Positions 23,001-27,889 of a DNA stretch of 30,524 nt are shown piece after piece. A program made the position numbers and the translations under genes. Under the pieces are notes generated by a model, which saw only the letters and a list, made by a program, of their open reading frames with translations, was not told where the DNA came from and made no database searches. The DNA comes from a virus: positions 1 to 30,524 of IMG/VR virus record IMGVR_UViG_3300037069_000385; one strand, given 5' to 3'. How positions within the stretch are numbered: the first letter of the stretch is position 1; each line of letters starts with the position of its first letter.

Positions 23001-23233
23001 GTCGGGAAGTTCCAAGCACGCGGCATCCCCGAAACACCGTCGAACGGGGTCAGGGGGATGCCGGGCGCGAACGGGCCGGCCAGTGTCTCGCCCTGCACCT
23101 TAGCGGACGCGGTGGCGACGTCGAGCATGGCCTGATCCACGGCCTTGACCACCTCAGTGGAGGTTGTGATACCCGATGGGGCGTTCTGATCGGACAGGCC
23201 GGTTACCGGGGCCGACGCGCGACGTGATGGCAT
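20000..23233 (-). CDS. Portal protein fused to MuF head-morphogenesis domain and C-terminal extension
   Basis: A 1077-residue protein with ATG 23233 and a strong GGGAGGA site 7-8 nt upstream, giving an 80-base overlap with the terminase gene. Residues about 60-480 are portal: LLKALTDTYDVAAACINHRI, DVLRYDAGCLYRRRN, DLIYQPFRPQPDSPYGIAPL, RVVCAAYHVTPNDLGF. A Pro/Ala linker (about 490-570) follows. Residues about 690-870 are MuF/SPP1 gp7-like: AELIAHTESARMLSAASMGQ, ACPICLDIAANNPHPV and HPRCRCAAAPV. The last ~190 residues add an Ala-rich helical part and a Tyr/Trp-rich domain (YDSYVYNQYNKALDDLNGVF; ELKEWWLYNGRETQGSFRYK) that I do not recognise. The portal is the DNA gate; MuF proteins are inside the head and may be ejected. 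Confidence 0.88.
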   Translation of the reverse strand: MPSRRASAPVTGLSDQNAPSGITTSTEVVKAVDQAMLDVATASAKVQGETLAGPFAPGIPLTPFDGVSGMPRAWNFPTGYNIKSRADRDGRLDFQLLKALTDTYDVAAACINHRIDDVRSLDWSIRPADWVERGDGDSDAVDRAKAALRRPDGRNGFRSWLAMYLQDVLRYDAGCLYRRRNMIGQVCALEVVSGTTIAPVLDYYGRRPMSPAPAYVQYVDGQPWEWLTEDDLIYQPFRPQPDSPYGIAPLEHVLLTANTHMRFQKHWMDWFTEGNIPEGFATAPETITTPEQLEQWEAYWAAMNTDTRVKHKLKMVPHGTVMSFPQEKNFDPTFPLYLMRVVCAAYHVTPNDLGFTEDVNRATGDTQVDVQFRIGTLPLVQHIQDILTAYLQDDLGLPVVFEFDTGQESEDRVATAQADKIYMDAAVVSPDEIRERRYGLPTNAGRPVPRSFDNSRQGRIPLRSLFAVAGPIDPQTGAPSEDVPLDTTPFAGTPGITPDKQPGAPTFERAPIDPDDPLRPGLEVAVPGSGTVAPPAPAAPAAPIGNDPAVVKELGKWKANTLTRIGRGQRPRRFESDIIPPSVIEKVWHALNAATDSGSVEGAFRDTAGADADPKAGTPSWRDDPPVRTPQHDVDLELTDYWAPRVAGALQSLWSRADLSAAITAAMYNRDRVVKDQTPPPPIAGVLAGTADTTGLEVLLPDMHADAFNIGVQAAQVQLGMTPDGWDTWKPGMDSSMVTGANGWAAVTQSQGVTIKGITDTTVTRVGNAIESGVAAGGSVDSIARDVNRVLSDPARAELIAHTESARMLSAASMGQYQSMGVTEWELMTSAGACPICLDIAANNPHPVKDTTDTPPVHPRCRCAAAPVAATIAPSALGGGLAPADMAPAAATVADTLTAASTAAWTDDELTAAIATYAEDPEAVDKILALIDQREAAGTVATAAEVSPIPAWVEPSPDPFLNPAIRPARKLTPAQQANEEYDSYVYNQYNKALDDLNGVFYNQKMHAAARAAGYDEMTMFMGQYRSVEKYASDELKEWWLYNGRETQGSFRYKMLGRSSDKKYADVVQKLGFGKGKG

Positions 23234-24728
23234 TCTGCGGTCCTCCCGTTTCGGTGGGTTGTGGTTCGGCCCTGCGTTTGAGGTACTCCAGCCATGCGGC
23301 CCCGTCCCCGGTGTTGACCATGAGCCGGTTCAACGCTTGGGTGAGCGCGTCGACCTGGTCGTCGTGGGCGCCGTTCGGGAACGATGCCGCCTCCTCCACC
23401 AAGTCATCCACCCATGGGGCGATGGCCACGGCGGGCAGGTAGACGTTGTGCGCCTCAATGGCCCACGCGACCGCGGACGCCCGCGCTTCCTTCGACTCTT
23501 TCGGGTTGATCGGTGTCAGGCCGGGCATACGGGCCCGGAGGACGTCGAGGACGGCGGTGCCGTTGGCTTTGTCCTCGATCAGTTTCGTGTTGGTCTGCGG
23601 CCACTTCGCGCTCACAGCCTCCACCGCTTTCACGGATTCGGTGAACGTCATCCGGCGGCGCACCTGATCGAGCAGGTACGCGTTCGGTCCGCGTTTCAAC
23701 CAGACCTGACCGACCACGTAGTCGGACGCTTGGGTGGATTTGAACGTCATGTCCCACGACTGGATGAGCGTGTCACCGTCGCCGGTGCACACGTTCCGGC
23801 CGTGGTCGTCACCGGTCCACAGCGGGGCGTCGTAGAACTGCCAGTGCTCGCGGTGCAGGATGTTCCCCGACGCGGCCGACGGGCGGCCCTGGAACATGGC
23901 GTTCCAGTTGCGGGCCGTCTGGCGGACTTTCGTCGCCTCCCACTCGGCCGTGGTGCGGCCCTGCGCGGACGCCATGAACTCGCCCGGGACCCGGCCCAGA
24001 ATATCCACCGCCCCGGCGTCCGGGTTGTGGTCGGCCTGCGCGGGAATGTTCAGGTACTTCCAGACGTGCCCGTCCTCAGCGCCAAGGAACCGCCCGGCCA
24101 GGTCATCCTCGTGCCAGCGGGTCAGGATCAGCACGACGGACGCGCCGGCGCCCAGACGGGCGGACGCCGTCGACAGCCACCATTCCCAAACATCTTCGCG
24201 CTGGTTCGCGGAGTCGGCTTCCTTGGCGCCCTTGTGCGGGTCGTCGATGATGAGGAGATCCGCCGGTTCACCGGTCAGGGACCCGCCGATGGATACGGCG
24301 TACATGCCGCCGCGTTCCTTCGCGAGTTTCCACTGTGTGGCCGACCGGGAATCCCGGGCCAGGGACAGTCCCATGCGGTGACCGTCGGTCGTGATGTAGT
24401 TGCGGACGTTCTTCGAGTTCTTGCGGACCAGCCGGTCGGAGTAGGACGTCATCACGATGGCTTTGGACTTATCCTGCCCGAGCACCCACAGCGGGAACAT
24501 GACACCGACGCGGGTGGACTTCCCTTCCTGCGGGGGCATGGAGATGATGAGCCGCGAGTTCGGCGTGTTGTACGCTTCGACGAGGGCTTCGTCGATGAGG
24601 TCCAGTGCGGGGGTGCGGACGTTGCGCCGGTCGAGGACGTCGGCGAGGTCGCCGGGGGTCGCCCATTTGGGTCCGACGGGGGACGTGACGATCTGCACAG
24701 CACCGGACAGGAACCCGTATTCGGACAT
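23154..24728 (-). CDS. terL: Terminase large subunit
   Basis: A 524-residue protein starting MSEYGFLSGA at ATG 24728; AGGCAGGG is upstream, and an extra 14-codon upstream extension has no ribosome site. Walker A-like MPPQEGKST is at 64-72, Walker B LLIIDDPH at 158-165, the coupling LTRWHEDD around 202-209. The RNase H-like nuclease has Asp326 in SWDMTF, Glu385/Asp386 in LIEDKANG and GAHDDQVDAL at 453-462. It is the motor and nuclease that cuts and pumps DNA. The last 26 codons overlap the portal start. It is separated from the small subunit by about 2 kb. Confidence 0.95.
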   Translation of the reverse strand: MSEYGFLSGAVQIVTSPVGPKWATPGDLADVLDRRNVRTPALDLIDEALVEAYNTPNSRLIISMPPQEGKSTRVGVMFPLWVLGQDKSKAIVMTSYSDRLVRKNSKNVRNYITTDGHRMGLSLARDSRSATQWKLAKERGGMYAVSIGGSLTGEPADLLIIDDPHKGAKEADSANQREDVWEWWLSTASARLGAGASVVLILTRWHEDDLAGRFLGAEDGHVWKYLNIPAQADHNPDAGAVDILGRVPGEFMASAQGRTTAEWEATKVRQTARNWNAMFQGRPSAASGNILHREHWQFYDAPLWTGDDHGRNVCTGDGDTLIQSWDMTFKSTQASDYVVGQVWLKRGPNAYLLDQVRRRMTFTESVKAVEAVSAKWPQTNTKLIEDKANGTAVLDVLRARMPGLTPINPKESKEARASAVAWAIEAHNVYLPAVAIAPWVDDLVEEAASFPNGAHDDQVDALTQALNRLMVNTGDGAAWLEYLKRRAEPQPTETGGPQNAITSRVGPGNRPVRSERPIGYHNLH

Positions 24729-24766
24729 AAAAAACGCCCTGCCTCTCGGAACCTTCCGGTGACAGG
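24729..24766 (-). terminator. Possible terminator directly before terL
   Basis: On the minus strand CCTGTC (24766-24761) pairs with GGCAGG (24743-24738), with one G-U pair, around an inner CGGAA/TTCCG stem. After GCG comes T6 (24734-24729) immediately followed by the terL ATG. The hairpin is imperfect, but the placement (T-run touching a start codon) resembles the one near 19777. Confidence 0.45.
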
Positions 24767-24774
24767 ACAAGCAA

Positions 24775-24786
24775 CTCTAGCTAGAG
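24775..24786. promoter_or_regulatory. Palindrome CTCTAGCTAGAG, candidate operator
   Basis: A perfect 12-base palindrome in the intergenic stretch upstream of terL, 12 bases from the larger inverted repeat. It is AT-richer than its surroundings. A repressor or terminase recognition site is possible. No copy was noticed elsewhere in the window, but I did not search exhaustively. Confidence 0.4.
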
Positions 24787-24798
24787 ACTACCTGACAA

Positions 24799-24842
24799 GC
24801 ACCGTTTCACGCAACACCAAGCAGCACTGCGTGAAACGGTGC
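24799..24842. repeat. Perfect 15-bp inverted repeat between hypothetical gene and terL
   Basis: GCACCGTTTCACGCA (24799-24813) and TGCGTGAAACGGTGC (24828-24842) are exactly complementary around a 14-base loop. It starts 8 bases after the stop of the 137-residue gene. There is no T-run on either side of the minus-strand transcript. It could be a terminator without U-tract, a protein-binding site or part of the packaging region; the sequence does not decide. Confidence 0.7.
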
Positions 24843-24850
24843 CCAAAACG

Positions 24851-25264
24851 TCAGTCGGCCACGAACGCCCACTCCCCGGCGAACTCCCGCTGCCGTCCGA
24901 CATGGTAGGTGCCCGGGGTGATGGAGAGCATGCCGTGTTCCTGGTGGGCGAGGATCGCCGTAGACCCCGGCGGGACCGTCAACGTCCCGAGGATCAGGTC
25001 CGTCACGGACGCCGCCTTGTTGTAGTCGAAGAAGCACGGCCCGTCCGGGTGGAGGACGTGCGTGTTCGCGGACGCCTCCGACCGGACGACAGTCACGGAT
25101 TTCGACATCGGCGTGGTAGCCACCGCCTGATCGGTGCGGACAACGGACACGTCGCCCTGGCACGCCGCCGTGGTGACGGTGGGGATAGCGGCTTCGCGGT
25201 CGAGGTGTTCGAGTACTTCGGTGCCGGTCGCCTGGATGGCTTCGGCGAGGGTCATGCTGGTCAT
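24851..25264 (-). CDS. Hypothetical protein paired with DUF6745-like gene
   Basis: A 137-residue protein from ATG 25264 with AAGGAACC upstream. Residues 80-137 have a pattern seen in small actinobacterial proteins near DUF6745 genes (recalled, not searched): LTVPPGSTAILAHQEHGMLS, then ITPGTYHVGRQREFAGEW. The N-terminal half is unrelated-looking (VEAIQATGTE-like helix, then a Thr/Val-rich region with CFFDYNKAAS). Function is unknown; it follows the DUF6745-like gene by 33 bases and may act with it. Confidence 0.65.
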   Translation of the reverse strand: MTSMTLAEAIQATGTEVLEHLDREAAIPTVTTAACQGDVSVVRTDQAVATTPMSKSVTVVRSEASANTHVLHPDGPCFFDYNKAASVTDLILGTLTVPPGSTAILAHQEHGMLSITPGTYHVGRQREFAGEWAFVAD

Positions 25265-25297
25265 AATCGGTTCCTTACTGGTTGGGGTTGCGGTGGT

Positions 25298-26377
25298 TTA
25301 GCGCCGGACTTCGAGGCCGGCGTACTGGTCCCTGGTCATGCCGTACAGGTCGGCGGCAGCGGCCAGGGGGTCTTTGTGATGTGCGGGCACGATCAGCCCG
25401 TACCGGTGGCGGGTGCCGTCTCGTTCGACGGTCCCGTTGGTGCACAGCAGCACCCGGGCACGCTCCCGGTAGAGGCCGTCCAAGGCTTTCGGGAGGTCGT
25501 ACAGGGTGAGAGTGTGCGGTGCGTTGCCCGGGTCCGGGACCGGACGGCCGACTGGCTGCATGTTGGATTCGGCTATGAACCGGTCCCATCCGGTGGCTTC
25601 GATCGCGCACCGCCGCACTTCGGTGTTGGTTTCGGTCATGACGGCTTCCAAATTCCAGTCCCGGGTGTGGAAATCGTCCGGGAGGCGTGTGCCGTGCCAT
25701 GCGTTGAACCCGTACCCGTCCGCATACTCCAACGCGGCACCGTGCGCGTTATGCAGCCGGCCTTGGGCATCCCGGCTGATGACCGTAGGCCTCTCGGTCA
25801 TGAACGCGACCTCGGGCGTGGCGTACCACCAGCCTGTATGGTCCAGCACGGTGGTGAACGCTTTCAGTTGCGCCGATTCCGGCAGCCCGGCTATCGCCAG
25901 CCCGTCGCTATAGAAGGCAGTCCAGTAGGTTTCGTACCAGGTGTTGAACCCGGTGGATATGAACTGCCATCCCTGGTCCCCGAGCTGGTCCCCGAGCTGG
26001 CCCCCGAGCTGGTCCCGGAGCTGGCCCCGGAGCTGGCCCCAGAGCTGGCTCCAGAGCTGGCCCCCGAGCTGGCTCCAGAGCTGGTCCCGGAGCTGGTCCC
26101 CGAGCTGGCCCCGGAGCTGGCCCCCGAGCTGGGATTTGTCATCTTTGGCGGTGATGAGTTTGAGGACCGTCAGCGCGTACACCCCGCCAAGGGGTGAGTC
26201 CATCCAGATGAACGCAGATGGCGGGGTGCGCCCGGCGAGCCGGTACAGCTCATTGACCGCTGCTTCCGCCTTGGTCCGGTCGCAGCGCTGTGTGGAGAGT
26301 GCGTTGGTCATCCGGTCCGTGATGGTCTCTTCGATGAGGGCAAGGTGTGCGGGGGTGAGGGTTCCTGTGTAGGTCAC
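25298..26377 (-). CDS. DUF6745-like protein with QLxx tetrapeptide repeat
   Basis: A 359-residue protein with GTG start at 26375-26377 and AAGGA 7-8 nt upstream. Residues 1-80 are helical, with WMDSPLGGVYALTVL. Residues about 82-133 are thirteen copies of Gln-Leu-x-x (x mainly Gly, Arg, Asp, Trp or Ser). The remaining ~220 residues resemble DUF6745: TYWTAFYSDGLAIAG, EYADGYGFNAWHGTRLP, RVLLCTNGTVERDGT, and DLYGMTRDQYAGLEVRR at the end. Members occur in actinomycetes and their phages; the activity is unknown. The gene has its own predicted promoter just upstream. No catalytic site can be named. Confidence 0.78.
   Translation of the reverse strand: MTYTGTLTPAHLALIEETITDRMTNALSTQRCDRTKAEAAVNELYRLAGRTPPSAFIWMDSPLGGVYALTVLKLITAKDDKSQLGGQLRGQLGDQLRDQLWSQLGGQLWSQLWGQLRGQLRDQLGGQLGDQLGDQGWQFISTGFNTWYETYWTAFYSDGLAIAGLPESAQLKAFTTVLDHTGWWYATPEVAFMTERPTVISRDAQGRLHNAHGAALEYADGYGFNAWHGTRLPDDFHTRDWNLEAVMTETNTEVRRCAIEATGWDRFIAESNMQPVGRPVPDPGNAPHTLTLYDLPKALDGLYRERARVLLCTNGTVERDGTRHRYGLIVPAHHKDPLAAAADLYGMTRDQYAGLEVRR
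25982..26137. repeat. Thirteen tandem 12-bp units (GAGCTGG-based)
   Basis: GAGCTGG recurs every 12 bases at 25982, 25994, 26006 and so on to 26126 without one break in spacing; the last unit diverges in its final bases. The units encode Gln-Leu-x-x on the minus strand. Because the unit is a multiple of three, copy-number change would not shift the frame. All frames across the tract on both strands stay open, which creates spurious open frames. Confidence 0.95.
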
Positions 26378-26395
26378 GGGGTGTTCCTTCCGACA

Positions 26396-26418
26396 TTAGG
26401 TAACGTAATCATACCTTA
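26396..26418. promoter_or_regulatory. Inverted repeat over the -10 region, candidate operator
   Basis: TTAGGTA (26396-26402) and TACCTTA (26412-26418) form 7-base arms with one mismatch around a 9-base spacer, overlapping the predicted -10 box at 26408-26413. A repressor bound here would block the promoter of the DUF6745-like gene. No regulator gene is seen in the window. Confidence 0.4.
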
Positions 26419-26436
26419 GTTATGGTTCCAGTTCAA
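26408..26436 (-). promoter_or_regulatory. Sigma70-like promoter TTGAAC-17-TATGAT
   Basis: On the minus strand TTGAAC (26436-26431) and TATGAT (26413-26408) are separated by exactly 17 bases. The stretch is AT-rich within a GC-rich genome. It would start transcription about 23-25 bases before the GTG of the DUF6745-like gene. The -35 box is inside the end of the previous gene. Confidence 0.6.
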
Positions 26437-26626
26437 GGAAGATCCGGTGCCAGCCGTACGCTGCGGTGGAGACGAGCGGGTCGTGGCCGGTCTCCGCCCA
26501 GTGGTCCCAGCACGCCCGGACCGCTTCCGTCCTCGTGTGGTGGGTGGCCGTCACGTCGCAGCCCTCACAACCGGACAACAGCACCGGGCGCGCCGTGACG
26601 GCCGGTGCTGCGTGCCTACCGGTCAC
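26420..26626 (-). CDS. Small Cys-containing hypothetical protein
   Basis: A 68-residue protein read from GTG 26626, whose GTGA overlaps the stop of the frame-broken mini-gene; a GTG three codons upstream is a less likely start. It contains LSGCEGCDVTATHHTRTEAV and ACWDHWAETGHD. The CxxC and the nearby HH, Cys and His could bind zinc. No family is recognised. The -35 box of the following promoter is in its last codons. Confidence 0.6.
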   Translation of the reverse strand: MTGRHAAPAVTARPVLLSGCEGCDVTATHHTRTEAVRACWDHWAETGHDPLVSTAAYGWHRIFLELEP

Positions 26627-26723
26627 AACGCCCACTCCTCGTCATAGTCGGCATGGTCCGCGTACACGGCGGCGAGAGCCTGCAACGTGTCGCAGGGGAA
26701 GCCGTCAACTCGGTGATCGTCAT
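26623..26723 (-). pseudogene. Mini-gene broken by a single-base frameshift
   Basis: The ATG at 26723-26721 overlaps the terminase small subunit stop (ATGA), and a TGA at 26625-26623 overlaps the next GTG (GTGA), so both ends look like a coupled gene. The distance is 101 bases, one short of 102. The starting frame reads MTITEL and then becomes Pro/Arg/Thr-rich. The -1 frame reads DGFPCDTLQALAAVYADHAD and ends YDEEWAL, a far more protein-like sequence that meets the correct stop. A deletion, sequencing error or -1 slip at GAGTTGAC would explain it. The intact product would be 33 residues. Confidence 0.55.
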
Positions 26724-27289
26724 GCTTCTTCCTCCGGTTCGTCGAGTGCTTCCAGTTCGTCGGGCTCGTGCTCCAGCGTGATCTTCGCCAACTCCTCCGG
26801 CACCACCACGTCCACCAACGCCAGCTGCTCCGGGGTCAGATCCATGCGGGCGAACACCCGCCGCATGAAATCCGCGACAATAGCCGACTGTGACGCCTCC
26901 AACGCCTGCGACCGCTCAGCCAGTTCAATGGACCTGCGTTCGAAGTCGTCCAAACCCAGCAGCTTCGACCGGCGCTCCATGATCCGCAGCACGCCGGCCG
27001 AATAGCCCAGCTGCGACTTCCCCCGCTTAGTGGCCTTGGGTAGCATGACCTTCTCCATCATGCGCAGCTTCTCCAGTTCGACCTGCACCAGGTGCTCGGC
27101 CGGTTCCCGGATCATCCGGTCCCGCGCCCGTTTCACCGCGTTGTAGCATGCCGCGCCGGACCCGTACCCGGCCTCGTCGGCGGCTTCCTGCCATGTGTAG
27201 TCCCGATCCCGTAGTTCCATGGCGTGCGCGACTTTCCGTGCCGCTTCCAGACCCGGGCCGCGTGTCGACTTCCTGCCTCCCGCCGCCAT
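26720..27289 (-). CDS. Terminase small subunit (probable)
   Basis: A 189-residue protein from ATG 27289. Residues about 28-60 form a helix-turn-helix-like segment: YTWQEAADEAGYGSGAACYN followed by AVKRARDRMI. The middle is a long helical part with the DNA-packaging-type KLRMMEKVMLPKATKRG and RIMERRSKLLGLDDFERR ('..R..kLLGLd.' is common in terminase small subunits). The tail is acidic (EHEPDELEALDEPEEEA). It would recognise the packaging site. It is unusual that about 2 kb separates it from the large subunit. Confidence 0.75.
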   Translation of the reverse strand: MAAGGRKSTRGPGLEAARKVAHAMELRDRDYTWQEAADEAGYGSGAACYNAVKRARDRMIREPAEHLVQVELEKLRMMEKVMLPKATKRGKSQLGYSAGVLRIMERRSKLLGLDDFERRSIELAERSQALEASQSAIVADFMRRVFARMDLTPEQLALVDVVVPEELAKITLEHEPDELEALDEPEEEA

Positions 27290-27290
27290 A

Positions 27291-27752
27291 TCAGATCCTC
27301 TCCTCAGCCCAGCCGGGCACGGTTGTGGTGGGGATGCCGTGCGACCGCCACAGGTCGATGATGGCCGGGTTGTCGTCGTAGGCGTGCACGATGTTGTGCC
27401 GTTCCCTGAGCCGGGCCAGGATCTCGCCTTTGATGAGCACGTCGGACCGGTAGTCGCCGGTCGGCCTCATGTGCAGTTCGTCGTACTCTACGGCGTGGTC
27501 GGCCAGCCAGTTCTCGGTGAGTGTACCCCACCGGTATTCGCGGGCGGTGACCACGACGATGGTGCGCCCGTCCTGCCGGTGCCGGTCCAGTTCCTCCACG
27601 ACCCAGCCAATGGCCGGGCAGAATATCGACGCGTAGTGGAACGCGTCGAAGTTCTTGGGCCGGGCCAGGACGTGGTGGCGGATGCTGGTCACGTCCACGA
27701 GCGTCCCGTCACAGTCGAAGATCACCGCCTCACGAGTTAGCGGCTTAGTCAT
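27291..27752 (-). CDS. HAD-family polynucleotide 3'-phosphatase (T4 PNK-phosphatase-like)
   Basis: A 153-residue protein from ATG 27752, overlapping the previous stop (ATGA). All HAD motifs are visible: FDCDGTLVD with nucleophile Asp13 and Asp15, VVTAREYR with Thr69 at motif II, Lys108 in VLIKGEIL (motif III), and YDDNPAII with Asp126/Asp127 (motif IV). The MRPTGDYRSD segment before Lys108 is characteristic of the phosphatase domain of T4-type polynucleotide kinases. The kinase domain is absent. It may remove 3' phosphates at nicks, in RNA/DNA repair. It is coupled upstream and lies two bases from the terminase gene. Confidence 0.85.
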   Translation of the reverse strand: MTKPLTREAVIFDCDGTLVDVTSIRHHVLARPKNFDAFHYASIFCPAIGWVVEELDRHRQDGRTIVVVTAREYRWGTLTENWLADHAVEYDELHMRPTGDYRSDVLIKGEILARLRERHNIVHAYDDNPAIIDLWRSHGIPTTTVPGWAEERI

Positions 27753-27889
27753 GATTCATGCCGGATCGCAATGAGAAGCCCGGGGTACGGCGTGTACGTG
27801 AACGTTCCCGGAGATGCATAGACTTCACAGCGCCCCTCGGCGGTAACGGTGCAGTTCGCGGGGACGTTGATCGTGACCCGCTTACTCAC
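27749..27889 (-). CDS. Small hypothetical protein
   Basis: A 46-residue protein from GTG 27889; its start overlaps the end of the PP-loop gene by 8 bases and its stop overlaps the HAD gene start (ATGA). The sequence begins MSKRVTINVPANCTVTAEGR and ends in a hydrophobic beta segment (FTYTPYPGLLIAIRHES). It has two Cys (13 and 21). No family is recognised. Coupling on both sides supports expression. Confidence 0.55.
   Translation of the reverse strand: MSKRVTINVPANCTVTAEGRCEVYASPGTFTYTPYPGLLIAIRHES

Noticed and set aside
21338-23227. 629-codon plus-strand open frame opposite the portal
   Set aside because: The portal has clear family motifs; the plus-strand product has typical shadow composition (Arg, His, Gly, Val).
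23259-24908. 549-codon plus-strand open frame opposite terL
   Set aside because: It covers both terL and the intergenic hairpins and has no protein family features.
25982-26137. CRISPR array
   Set aside because: The units are contiguous 12-base repeats without spacers and encode part of a protein.
25891-26142. Minus-strand SSGASSGTSSG-type repeat protein
   Set aside because: It is a different frame of the 12-bp tandem repeat inside the DUF6745-like gene; the main frame has domains at both sides of the repeat.
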